Source of the DNA: Lachnospiraceae bacterium UBA3310
Lineage (GTDB): Bacteria; Bacillota; Clostridia; Lachnospirales; Lachnospiraceae
Reading direction: 5' to 3'
Assembly (NCBI GenBank): GCA_002361355.1
Contig: DESQ01000036.1
Location: forward strand, 1-64,000
DNA length: 64,000 nucleotides
The first letter of the stretch is position 1. Every line of letters begins with the position of its first letter. The notes beneath the pieces were generated by a model. That model made no database searches and was not told the origin of the DNA. It was given only the letters and a program-made list of their open reading frames with translations. The translations under genes were made by a program, and so were the position numbers. Below are positions 16,964 through 25,256 of the stretch, in pieces.

Positions 16964-18511
16964 ATGTGGCAAGTTGTGGTAGCAATAGTCGTCACACTGG
17001 TGATCGCTGTTCCGGTAGCAGCCCTGGTCGCAACCAGCTATCAGAAGAAGATGGTGGAGGCGAAGCTTGGCAATGCGGATGAGAAAGCCAGAGAGATTAT
17101 TGACGAAGCTCTCAAAACTGCTGAGACGAAGAAACGCGAGTCGCTGCTTGAGGTCAAGGAAGAGTCCATTCGTACGAAGAATGAGCTGGACAAGGAAATC
17201 AAGGAACGGCGTGCCGAGGCGCAGCGTTATGAACGCCGGATACAGCAGAAGGAAGAGAACATCGACAAGAAGGCGGACGCTATTGAGAAGAAGGAAGCGA
17301 GTCTGGCGGAGAAGGAAGAAGCTCTTGCCAAGCAGCGCGAAGAAATTTCCAAACTGAGCGAACAAAGATTACAGGAACTGGAACGAATCTCAGGATTAAC
17401 CTCCGAACAGGCAAAAGATTATCTGTTGAAAATTGTTGAAGATGAAGTGAAACACGAAACTGCTGTCATGGTCAAAGAGATGGAGAGCAGGGCGAAAGAG
17501 GAAGCGGACAAGAAGGCAAAAGAGTATGTCGTTACTGCCATTCAGAAATGTGCGGCAGATCATGTGTCCGAGACCACGATTTCTGTGGTGCAGCTTCCCA
17601 ATGATGAGATGAAGGGCAGGATCATCGGTAGAGAGGGACGTAATATCAGAACGCTCGAAACGATGACAGGCGTGGATCTGATCATTGATGATACGCCTGA
17701 GGCAGTTATTCTGTCCGGCTTTGACCCGATCCGAAGAGAGGTAGCAAGGATCGCACTCGAAAAGCTTATTGTGGACGGGCGTATTCACCCGGCCAGAATT
17801 GAGGAGATGGTCGAGAAGGCGCAGAAGGAAGTCGAAGTCATGATCAAAGAGGAGGGCGAGGCTGCCACCCTTGAGGTCGGTGTACATGGTATCCATCCGG
17901 AGCTGGTGAGACTGCTCGGTAAGATGAAGTTCAGAACCAGTTATGGACAGAACGCCCTGAAACATTCTATTGAAGTGGCGCAACTGTCAGGTCTGCTGGC
18001 GGCAGAGATGGGGTTGGATGTCAGGATGGCAAAACGTGCGGGGTTACTGCACGATATCGGTAAAGCAGTGGATCATGAGATGGAAGGATCTCATATTCAG
18101 TTGGGAGTAGAGCTTTGCAGAAAGTATAAAGAAGGCCCAGTGGTCATCAATGCGGTGGAATCCCATCATGGAGATGTGGAGCCGCAGACGCTGATTGCAT
18201 GTCTGGTACAGGCTGCCGATACGATTTCCGCGGCGAGACCGGGTGCAAGAAGAGAGACATTAGAGACATATACAACAAGATTAAAACAATTAGAAGACAT
18301 CACAAACAATTTCAAAGGTGTGGATAAATCTTTTGCTATTCAGGCAGGTAGAGAGATTCGTGTAATGGTAGTTCCGGAACAGATCAGTGATTCTGATATG
18401 GTGCTGCTCGCGAGAGATATTTCCAAACAAATAGAGGCAGAATTGGAATATCCCGGACAGATCAAAGTAAATGTGATTCGCGAGAGCCGTGTCATAGACT
18501 ATGCCAAATAG
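16964..18511 (+). CDS. rny: Ribonuclease Y
   Basis: Membrane-anchored endoribonuclease that initiates bulk mRNA decay in Firmicutes. The 515 residues follow the family plan: an N-terminal transmembrane helix (VVVAIVVTLVIAVPVAALVA), a long charged coiled coil to about residue 200, a KH domain with NDEMKGRIIGREGRNIRTLE, and an HD domain with LLHDIGKAVDHEMEGSH and later VESHHGDVEP. The ATG at 16964 follows a perfect ribosome binding site. A terminator follows directly. Confidence 0.97.
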   Translation: MWQVVVAIVVTLVIAVPVAALVATSYQKKMVEAKLGNADEKAREIIDEALKTAETKKRESLLEVKEESIRTKNELDKEIKERRAEAQRYERRIQQKEENIDKKADAIEKKEASLAEKEEALAKQREEISKLSEQRLQELERISGLTSEQAKDYLLKIVEDEVKHETAVMVKEMESRAKEEADKKAKEYVVTAIQKCAADHVSETTISVVQLPNDEMKGRIIGREGRNIRTLETMTGVDLIIDDTPEAVILSGFDPIRREVARIALEKLIVDGRIHPARIEEMVEKAQKEVEVMIKEEGEAATLEVGVHGIHPELVRLLGKMKFRTSYGQNALKHSIEVAQLSGLLAAEMGLDVRMAKRAGLLHDIGKAVDHEMEGSHIQLGVELCRKYKEGPVVINAVESHHGDVEPQTLIACLVQAADTISAARPGARRETLETYTTRLKQLEDITNNFKGVDKSFAIQAGREIRVMVVPEQISDSDMVLLARDISKQIEAELEYPGQIKVNVIRESRVIDYAK

Positions 18512-18519
18512 TACGAAAG

Positions 18520-18550
18520 ACCCCGCAGAGTATTCTGCGGGGTTTCTTTG
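18520..18550 (+). terminator. Rho-independent terminator after rny
   Basis: Perfect nine-base stem CCCCGCAGA (18521-18529) and TCTGCGGGG (18534-18542) with a four-base loop and a T-rich tail (TTTCTTTG). Confidence 0.92.
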
Positions 18551-18607
18551 TGGCATTTTTACCATAAAATGGCCTTGGAAAATCATAAAATTATCCCATC
18601 TGTATAC

Positions 18608-18636
18608 TTGAGAAAATGGAATACTTATAGTAAAAT
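18608..18636 (+). promoter_or_regulatory. Promoter for the aminotransferase gene
   Basis: TTGAGA (18608-18613), 17 bases, TAAAAT (18631-18636), just downstream of the rny terminator and 56 bases before the chosen start. Confidence 0.6.
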
Positions 18637-18691
18637 AGATATCGGTGTATGATTGTATACAATTATTCAATGATTCAAGATGGAGGAAGAT

Positions 18692-19993
18692 ATGAAAGCG
18701 TACAAAGCGATGACTAGGAAAGAACTCATGGCGCAGAAGGCAGAACTCGACAAACAGTTCGCGGATGCCAAGAGAAAAGGATTACAGCTTGATATGTCCA
18801 GAGGGAAACCGGAGCCCGCGCAGCTTGATATGGGTATGGGTATTTTAGATGCCTTAAATTCCGATTCAGATATGAAGTCCATGGAAGGTACGGATACCAG
18901 AAACTACGGTCTCCTCACCGGTATTACAGAGGCAAAGCATCTGATGGCGGATGTGATGGATGTTCCGGCGGAAAATGTAATTGTTTTTGGAAACTCCAGT
19001 CTTTCCATCATGTACGATATGATTTCGCGCTCCGTAACCCATGGCGTTATGGGATCTACGCCCTGGTGCAAATTGGATAAGATAAAATTTTTGTGTCCGG
19101 CGCCGGGCTATGACAGACATTTTGCAATCACGCAGCATTTCGGAATCGAGATGATAGTGATTCCGATGACTTCTACAGGGCCGGATATGGATCTGGTAGA
19201 AAAGTATGTGTCCGAGGATGAGGCGGTGAAGGGAATCTGGTGCGTGCCGAAGTACTCCAACCCGCAGGGGATCACCTATTCGGATGAGACGGTGAGAAGA
19301 TTTGCGGCGCTTAAGCCTGCGGCGAAGGATTTCCGGATTTATTGGGATAACGCTTATGCGGTGCACCATTTATACGAGGATAAGCAGGATACGCTTCTGG
19401 AGATTCTGGGCGAGTGTGAAAAGGCCGGTAATCCGGATATGGTGTATGAGTTCTGCTCAACCTCCAAGATTTCTTTCTCTGGCGCAGGGATAGCGGCGAT
19501 GGCATCTTCTCTGGCTAATTTGGAGGATGTAAAGAAGACCTTGACACTGCGGACGATCGGTTATGACAAGGTAAACCAACTGCGCCATGCCAGATATTTT
19601 AAGAATCTGGAGGGACTGCGCAATCATATGAAGAAACATGCGGACATTATCCGGCCGAAGTTTGAAGCGGTGTTCTCGGTTCTCGAGGAAGAGCTCGGCG
19701 GTCTGGAAATTGGTGAATGGACAAAACCGCTTGGCGGTTACTTCATCTCTTTTGAGGCTATGGATGGCTGTGCGAAAGAGATTGTGGCAAAGTGTAAGGA
19801 GCTAGGTGTGGTTCTGACCGGCGCTGGTGCGACTTTCCCTTACGGAAAAGACCCGAAAGACAGCAATATCCGTATTGCGCCCACGTATCCCACAGCGGAG
19901 GAAATGGCGGAAGCCACGGATGTGTTTGTGCTGTGCGTGAAGTTAGTCAGTGTGGAAAAGCTGTTGCAGGAGGTAGTTGCTGAGACGGCTTGA
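18692..19993 (+). CDS. PLP-dependent aminotransferase (aspartate aminotransferase-like)
   Basis: A 433-residue fold-type I aminotransferase of the PF12897-like branch, distinct from AspC. Features are the substrate-contacting LDMSRGKPEPAQLDMG, TRNYGLLTGITEAKHLMADV, NSSLSIMYDMISRS, CPAPGYDRHFAI, VPKYSNPQGI, IYWDNAYAVHHL, and the PLP-lysine region EFCSTSKISFSGAGIAAMA. It probably transaminates aspartate or related amino acids with 2-oxoglutarate; exact substrates cannot be read from the sequence. GGAGG at 18682-18686 sits properly before ATG 18692 and overlaps the earlier in-frame ATG at 18680, so the later start is chosen. The NUDIX gene follows at 50 bases. Confidence 0.88.
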   Translation: MKAYKAMTRKELMAQKAELDKQFADAKRKGLQLDMSRGKPEPAQLDMGMGILDALNSDSDMKSMEGTDTRNYGLLTGITEAKHLMADVMDVPAENVIVFGNSSLSIMYDMISRSVTHGVMGSTPWCKLDKIKFLCPAPGYDRHFAITQHFGIEMIVIPMTSTGPDMDLVEKYVSEDEAVKGIWCVPKYSNPQGITYSDETVRRFAALKPAAKDFRIYWDNAYAVHHLYEDKQDTLLEILGECEKAGNPDMVYEFCSTSKISFSGAGIAAMASSLANLEDVKKTLTLRTIGYDKVNQLRHARYFKNLEGLRNHMKKHADIIRPKFEAVFSVLEEELGGLEIGEWTKPLGGYFISFEAMDGCAKEIVAKCKELGVVLTGAGATFPYGKDPKDSNIRIAPTYPTAEEMAEATDVFVLCVKLVSVEKLLQEVVAETA

Positions 19994-20043
19994 AAGGGCA
20001 GCCGAATCTGATGTGAGGAGTTTTGGGAAAGGGAAAAGATAAA

Positions 20044-20598
20044 ATGGCAGACAAGAATTACGAGCGTTTAGGCAGGGAACTGGTACACAAGGGTGCGATT
20101 ATTGATTATTATCAGGATACGATCCGTGTTGCCAACGGCAATATTGTCAAGTGGGATCTGATCAGCCATAAAGGCGCAGCAGCAGTGGTGGCTGTGAAGG
20201 AGGACGGAAAGCTTTTGATGGTGCGGCAGTATAGGAACGCGTTAGACAGAGAAACGCTGGAAATTCCGGCGGGAGGTTTAAACAGCGTGGATGAACCCAC
20301 AGAGGCCGCCGCGGCAAGAGAACTGGAGGAGGAGACCGGTTATGTGGCGGGGAAGCTTGAACTTCTGATTACGCTGCGGACGACAGTTGCCTTTTGCAAT
20401 GAGAAGATAGATGTCTATCTGGCGACGGATTTAAGGCCGGGTAAGCAGCATCTTGACGAGGATGAGTTCTTAAACGTGGAAAGCCATGATCTGGATGAGT
20501 TGGTGCAGATGATTTTTGACTGCAAGATTCAGGATGGGAAAACGGTGTCTTCTATATTGGCGTATGATAAAAAAATACACGGAAAAGAAAAGCGGTAA
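20044..20598 (+). CDS. NUDIX hydrolase (ADP-ribose pyrophosphatase-like)
   Basis: The 184-residue protein carries a full NUDIX box, GGLNSVDEPTEAAAAR followed by ELEEETGY (GX5EX7REXXEEXGX). The flanking EIPAGG and LMVRQYRNALDRETLE are typical of ADP-ribose pyrophosphatases, so it probably cleaves ADP-ribose to AMP and ribose 5-phosphate as a housecleaning step. ATG 20044 gives the conserved N-terminus; a TTG at 20023 would only add seven residues. Confidence 0.87.
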   Translation: MADKNYERLGRELVHKGAIIDYYQDTIRVANGNIVKWDLISHKGAAAVVAVKEDGKLLMVRQYRNALDRETLEIPAGGLNSVDEPTEAAAARELEEETGYVAGKLELLITLRTTVAFCNEKIDVYLATDLRPGKQHLDEDEFLNVESHDLDELVQMIFDCKIQDGKTVSSILAYDKKIHGKEKR

Positions 20599-20628
20599 CA
20601 AACGGATGGAAAATAGCAGAGGCCTGTT

Positions 20629-22320
20629 ATGAATGGGATAAGAAAAAAGAAAGCTGGTGTAAGGTGTGTGTTCAAACGGCTTACACCGGCTTATATTCTT
20701 TTATTTGCATTTTGTTTTATGTTGTTTGTCTATGAACCGGTTTTGATGTACAGCACAAACAAAAATGATTTTTGGTTTGATTTTCAGATCATGATCATTC
20801 CTACAATGGTATTATTTTTTATCTTTTTAACGGCGGGCGCGGTGCTGATGACGGTGCTCTATTTTATTACCGCAATTTTTCACCATGTGGGATTTCAGAT
20901 TTTTCAGTGTGGCCTGATTGCCTTGTTTGTGATTTTTCTGGCGACATATATTCAGGGCAATTTTTTGATATCGTCCCTGCCTGTGCTGACAGGAGAAACG
21001 ATTGTGTGGGAAGCATATTCCAGAGAGAATATGATCACGCTGATCGTGTGGATCATGCTGGCTGTTCTTGCCGTTTTTATGGTTGTAAAATATAAGGCGG
21101 ATTTGACAGTCAGGTGGGCAAAAAGAATGGCTCTTGTGATCGTCGCAGCGCTGACTGTGTCATTGATACCAGAGATGGCCGCAAACGACGCGCTTAAAAA
21201 CAAGGATGCCGTTATCCTGACAGACAAGCATTTTAACGACATTTCCACAAACCGGAATTTTCTGATTCTCCTGGTGGATGCGGTTGATTATAGGGCATTT
21301 CAGCAGTTGATTGACAGCGATGAGACATATCGGGAGGTCTTCGCGGATTTTACGAATTATACGGATACCGCATCTGTATATCCCTATACGCGTGACAGCA
21401 TTCCCCTCCTGTTATCGGGAGAATTGAACAGAAATAAGGAGGCTTTTGAGGCGTATTCAACCGAAGCCTATAATCATTCCAAACTGTTTTCACGATTGGA
21501 CGAGGAAAACTATGATATCAATCTCTACATGGAAAAGCTGGTATGGAACGGTGAGTGTGCCGTTACAGTTCAAAACGATATCAGAAACAGTGGAATATCG
21601 CCCTGTGATAACATGAATTTCCCTGTGTTTTTCAGGGAGGAAATAAGGTACATTTTGTTTAAATATCTGCCCTATTCGTGCAAGAAGTATGCTAAAATTG
21701 AGGGGCTGGGATTTTGGCAGGCACTGGATCAGTACAGCTATTATGACAAAAACGTCTACGATGCGATTGTGAACAATCCTGATCTGGATAAGACGGATCG
21801 AAATGTCTTTCAGTTTGTCCATGTGGAGGGTGCGCATTTGCCTTTCGACATAGACGAGAATTTAAATCCGATAGAGAACGGCACTTACAAGCAGAAGATG
21901 AAAGCTACCATAAAAATGGTTGACGCTTATCTCTCGAGACTTAAGGCAAACGATACTTATGACAATTCGGTTATCATGATTATGTCGGATCACGGCTATT
22001 ATGACGTGGATCATGACAGTTACGGGGAAGAGGTTTTGGAGCGGTATCACCCTATTTTACTCGTAAAGGGAATACAGGAGAGACATGGGTTTGCGGAGTC
22101 GGATCTCCCGATTTCCCATTTGGATTTTATGGATGCCTATATGGCGTTGTTAGATGGGAAAAAGGGCGGTGAAGCTTTTGATCATGTGGATACGGCGAAA
22201 AAGAGAACGATTATCTGGTACGAGTATGGAGGGGAAGACCATATGGTAGAGTACGAGCTGGATGGAAGTGACTATGAACGGCAGGATTTTAAGATGACGG
22301 GCAACGTCTACGACCGATAA
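20629..22320 (+). CDS. Sulfatase-fold membrane enzyme (LTA synthase-like)
   Basis: The first ~185 residues of this 563-residue protein hold five hydrophobic segments; the rest is an extracytoplasmic alkaline-phosphatase-superfamily domain. NFLILLVDAVDYRAF supplies the first metal aspartate, DTASVYPYTRDSIPLLLSGE the nucleophile region (a Thr or Ser rather than a modified Cys), FVHVEGAHLPFD and VIMIMSDHGYYDVDH later metal ligands. This arrangement resembles LtaS and phosphoethanolamine transferases, so it may transfer a polar headgroup to a cell-surface polymer or lipid. The substrate is unknown, and an exported hydrolase cannot be excluded. Confidence 0.75.
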   Translation: MNGIRKKKAGVRCVFKRLTPAYILLFAFCFMLFVYEPVLMYSTNKNDFWFDFQIMIIPTMVLFFIFLTAGAVLMTVLYFITAIFHHVGFQIFQCGLIALFVIFLATYIQGNFLISSLPVLTGETIVWEAYSRENMITLIVWIMLAVLAVFMVVKYKADLTVRWAKRMALVIVAALTVSLIPEMAANDALKNKDAVILTDKHFNDISTNRNFLILLVDAVDYRAFQQLIDSDETYREVFADFTNYTDTASVYPYTRDSIPLLLSGELNRNKEAFEAYSTEAYNHSKLFSRLDEENYDINLYMEKLVWNGECAVTVQNDIRNSGISPCDNMNFPVFFREEIRYILFKYLPYSCKKYAKIEGLGFWQALDQYSYYDKNVYDAIVNNPDLDKTDRNVFQFVHVEGAHLPFDIDENLNPIENGTYKQKMKATIKMVDAYLSRLKANDTYDNSVIMIMSDHGYYDVDHDSYGEEVLERYHPILLVKGIQERHGFAESDLPISHLDFMDAYMALLDGKKGGEAFDHVDTAKKRTIIWYEYGGEDHMVEYELDGSDYERQDFKMTGNVYDR

Positions 22321-22375
22321 TATTGGGTGCATGTACACCGCCTCGAGCGCATATACATTAGGGAGAAAGTACCTG

Positions 22376-23014
22376 ATGGCAAATCAATTGGGCAGAGGCG
22401 GTGTTTTTTTGCGCAGACAGTTTCGGATCAAGAACGGCTATCATATGACTTATTTGTTTATGATCGGTTTTTTTATGGGAATCCTGATTGTCAATCTGGG
22501 CCATGAGGCATGGATCACCAATGGCGGCCTCTTGGGGACGGATATGATGAGCCGGCTGAAAAACAGCAGACCTGCGGGAGAAAGTCTGGTGGGATATATT
22601 TTGAGGCACAGACTCTCTGCAGTCTGCGTTCTGGGTCTTGTATCCACGACCATTGTGGGAATGCCGGTTCTTTGCGCATACATCTGCTACACGGGGCTGG
22701 CGGCGGGATGTCTTCTGTCGGTGGCGGTTGTCCGCTATGGGATCAGGGGGATTTTGTTTATGGCGGGTGTGCTGTTTCCGCAGGCGATTCTGTTGATACC
22801 GGCTTATATCGGACTTTTTCTTTGGGCTGCGGATGTCAATCAGACGCTTTATGCGCCGAGGTCGCAATTGGAGGGATATGAGCGGTTCAGCCGACATTTT
22901 TATTTCAAAAAGTGCATGCAGATGGCCGGAATTGCGGCGGTTGTCATAATCGGATGCCTGTTGGAAAGTTATGTCAATCCAGGTATTCTGCATTTTGTCC
23001 TGAAAATCTTTTAA
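22376..23014 (+). CDS. spoIIM: Stage II sporulation protein M homologue
   Basis: A 212-residue protein with four or five hydrophobic segments: YLFMIGFFMGILIVNLG, a central pair around VCVLGLVSTTIVGMPVLCAY and IRGILFMAGVLFPQAIL, and a C-terminal one. The pattern and the position immediately upstream of xerD match Firmicute SpoIIM, part of the SpoIID-SpoIIM-SpoIIP machinery that drives engulfment of the forespore. ATG 22376 is preceded by AGGGAGA; an in-frame upstream ATG at 22331 lacks a site. Sequence similarity within this family is modest, so the call leans on topology and synteny. Confidence 0.78.
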   Translation: MANQLGRGGVFLRRQFRIKNGYHMTYLFMIGFFMGILIVNLGHEAWITNGGLLGTDMMSRLKNSRPAGESLVGYILRHRLSAVCVLGLVSTTIVGMPVLCAYICYTGLAAGCLLSVAVVRYGIRGILFMAGVLFPQAILLIPAYIGLFLWAADVNQTLYAPRSQLEGYERFSRHFYFKKCMQMAGIAAVVIIGCLLESYVNPGILHFVLKIF

Positions 23015-23131
23015 AAAATTTTTTTTGTTCATTTTACCAAGATATAGTAGACATAAAATCATATGCGGACGATATGTTGTGCCTTGTCGTAAAAATGGCG
23101 CAAATGCCCATAAATTCTAGGAAAAATCCAT

Positions 23132-23160
23132 TTGCTTTTCTAAAAAAATCTGATTATAAT
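23132..23160 (+). promoter_or_regulatory. xerD promoter
   Basis: TTGCTT (23132-23137), a 17-base spacer and a perfect TATAAT (23155-23160), 60 bases before xerD. It implies that xerD can be transcribed apart from spoIIM. Confidence 0.65.
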
Positions 23161-23220
23161 GGAACTCAGACAGTGATTTGATTTACATAAAGAGAACGCA
23201 CAGGAAGGATTTCCGGGCAA

Positions 23221-24105
23221 ATGGAAAAAGAGATCGGCGCATTTATCACATATTTACATAATGTGAAGAATACCTCCGGCAACACGGAGATGTCATACAA
23301 AAGAGATTTGGAGAAGGTACTGCATTTCATGGCTTCGCGGGGTATTCATGAAGTCAAGGACGTGACTGCGCAGGATCTGGCTGACTATGTGAAATATCTG
23401 GAAGACAATAAGTTTGCCGCGGCTACTGTTTCCCGCAACATTGCATCCTTAAAAGCGTTCTATCATTATATGGTGCAGGAGGGAGTGGTGGAGGAGGATA
23501 TCTCCGATAAGTTAAAGGCTCCTAAGATTGAAAAGAAGGCGCCGGAAATTATGACGCCCGACGAGGTGGTACGCCTTCTGGATCAGCCTTCTGGGGACAG
23601 CCCGAAGGAGATTCGTGATAAAGCGATGTTAGAACTTCTCTATGCAACGGGCATTCGTGTGACAGAGCTGATTACATTGACCATTTCCGATGTTAACATG
23701 CAGATGAATTTTATTCTCTGCCGTGACCGCAATAAGGAGAGGATCATTCCTTTCGGCGCAGCGGCTAAGGCGGCGATGGAGCGGTATTTAAACGGCACCA
23801 GAGAAGAGATGCTTGAAAATAAGAAGTCGGATGTGCTCTTTGCAAACTGTTCCGGACAGCCCATGAGCAGGCAGGGGTTTTGGAAGTTAATAAAGCATTA
23901 CGCCAAGAAGGCGGATATTCAGGCGGATATCACCCCTCACACGTTGCGCCATTCCTTTGCGGCGCATCTGGTTGAGAATGGTGCGGATTTAAGAAGTGTG
24001 CAGGAGATGCTGGGGCATTCCGATATTTCCACCACGCAGATTTATGCGAACCTGAATCACAATCATATCAGAGAGGTGTACGCGAAGGCGCATCCGCGCG
24101 GGTAG
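23221..24105 (+). CDS. xerD: Tyrosine recombinase XerD
   Basis: Chromosome-dimer resolvase acting with XerC at dif. At 294 residues it has family length. The SAM-like N-terminal domain (YLHNVKNTSGNTEMSYKRDL) precedes the catalytic domain with ATGIRVTELITL (first Arg), HTLRHSFAAHLVENGADLR (His-x-x-Arg) and GHSDISTTQIYANLNH (nucleophilic Tyr). XerD is favoured over XerC by the spoIIM neighbour, as in other Firmicutes. No mobile element surrounds it, so it is not a phage or integron integrase. Confidence 0.9.
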   Translation: MEKEIGAFITYLHNVKNTSGNTEMSYKRDLEKVLHFMASRGIHEVKDVTAQDLADYVKYLEDNKFAAATVSRNIASLKAFYHYMVQEGVVEEDISDKLKAPKIEKKAPEIMTPDEVVRLLDQPSGDSPKEIRDKAMLELLYATGIRVTELITLTISDVNMQMNFILCRDRNKERIIPFGAAAKAAMERYLNGTREEMLENKKSDVLFANCSGQPMSRQGFWKLIKHYAKKADIQADITPHTLRHSFAAHLVENGADLRSVQEMLGHSDISTTQIYANLNHNHIREVYAKAHPRG

Positions 24106-24119
24106 ATTGAATGAGTGTA

Positions 24120-24143
24120 TAAAGGGAGAGCGGATGCCCTCCC
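24120..24143. terminator. Bidirectional terminator between xerD and aroF
   Basis: AAGGGAG and CTCCCTT arms (about 24121-24143) lie between the two convergent genes, ending at the stop codon of the minus-strand DAHP synthase. No long T-tract on either side, so efficiency is uncertain. Confidence 0.55.
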
Positions 24144-25172
24144 TTATTCGTATTCTGCAATATCGTAAATCAGTCTTTCGGAATCTTCCCAGCCAAGACA
24201 GGGATCGGTGATGGACTTGCCATAGACGCCGTCGCCGATTTTCTGACAGCCCTCCTCAATGTAGCTTTCGATCATAACGCCTTTGACCATGTTGTGGAGG
24301 TCGCTGTTTAACTTCCGGCTGTGCATCACTTCCTTGACAATACGGATCTGCTGCGCAAACTCTTTGTTGGAGTTGCTGTGGTTCGCGTCGATCACACAGG
24401 CGGGATTGATCAGATCCTGCTCCTGATACAGCGTAAAGAGGGTATTCAAATCCTCGTAGTGATAGTTCGGGATGCTTCTGCCGTGCTTGTTGACAGAGCC
24501 GCGAAGGACGGCGTGGGCAAGAGGATTACCCCCTGTGCTGACCTCATATCCTCTGTAGGTGAAATCGTGAGGGTGCTGTGCCGCGTAGATGGAGTTTAAC
24601 ATGACGGAAAGTGTGCCGCTGGTAGGGTTTTTCATGCCTGCGGGTACGTCAAAGCCGCTGACCGTCATGCGGTGCTGCTGGTCTTCCACGGAACGGGCGC
24701 CAATGGCCACATAGGAGAGAATGTCCTCCACATAACCCCAGTTGTCGGGGTAGAGCATTTCGTCGGCGGCGGTCAGTCCCGTCTCCTCTATGGCGCGGAT
24801 GTGCATCTTGCGCATGGCGATCAGGCCGTTTGTAAAGTTTGGCTTCTTTTCGGGATCAGGCTGGCTGACAATTCCCTTGTAGCCCTCTCCCGTGGTGCGG
24901 GGCTTGTTGGTGTAGATACGGGGAATCAGGATCAGCTTGTCCTTTACCTTCTCGTTGACCCGTGCAAGTCGGTTTACATAATCACATACCGCCTCCTCGT
25001 TGTCCGCGGAGCAGGGGCCGATAATGACGATAAATTTATTGCTTTTACCGGTGATGACATCCCGAATCTCGGCATCCCTCTGTTTTTTGAGCTGTACCAG
25101 ATGCGCCGGCATGGGAAATTGCGCGCGGATCTCGTCAGGTGTCGGTAATTTTGCTACATAATGAAAAGACAT
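24144..25172 (-). CDS. aroF: 3-deoxy-7-phosphoheptulonate synthase (DAHP synthase)
   Basis: Condenses phosphoenolpyruvate and erythrose 4-phosphate, the first step of the shikimate pathway. The 342 residues match the AroF/G/H (class I alpha) type: FIVIIGPCSADNEEAVCDYV, IPRIYTNKPRTTGEGYKG, ETGLTAADEML, AIGARSVEDQQHR, FDVPAGMKNPTSGTLSVM, and DANHSNSNKEF near the end. The start at 25172 has AGAGGAG upstream; an in-frame ATG 17 codons earlier is less likely. It is a lone aromatic gene with no operon partners here. Feedback specificity cannot be read, so the symbol is the generic one. Confidence 0.92.
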   Translation of the reverse strand: MSFHYVAKLPTPDEIRAQFPMPAHLVQLKKQRDAEIRDVITGKSNKFIVIIGPCSADNEEAVCDYVNRLARVNEKVKDKLILIPRIYTNKPRTTGEGYKGIVSQPDPEKKPNFTNGLIAMRKMHIRAIEETGLTAADEMLYPDNWGYVEDILSYVAIGARSVEDQQHRMTVSGFDVPAGMKNPTSGTLSVMLNSIYAAQHPHDFTYRGYEVSTGGNPLAHAVLRGSVNKHGRSIPNYHYEDLNTLFTLYQEQDLINPACVIDANHSNSNKEFAQQIRIVKEVMHSRKLNSDLHNMVKGVMIESYIEEGCQKIGDGVYGKSITDPCLGWEDSERLIYDIAEYE

Positions 25173-25227
25173 GTCTTTTACTCCTCTGTAATCTGTAATC
25201 ATTGATTTTTCTGGCAAAAACACCTAT

Positions 25228-25256
25228 ATTATAGTATATTGATTTAGGAATGGCAA
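25228..25256 (-). promoter_or_regulatory. Promoter of the DAHP synthase gene
   Basis: On the minus strand, TTGCCA (25251-25256), a 17-base spacer and a perfect TATAAT (25228-25233). The -35 lies inside the last codons of the upstream flippase gene. Confidence 0.65.

Noticed and set aside
22912..23181. 89-codon frame between spoIIM and xerD.
   Set aside because: It overlaps the end of spoIIM in another frame and runs through the xerD promoter without coding signs.
23221..24105. Tyrosine recombinase considered as an integrase marking a mobile element.
   Set aside because: Its neighbours are housekeeping and sporulation genes, the spoIIM-xerD order is conserved, and no attachment repeats or phage genes are present.
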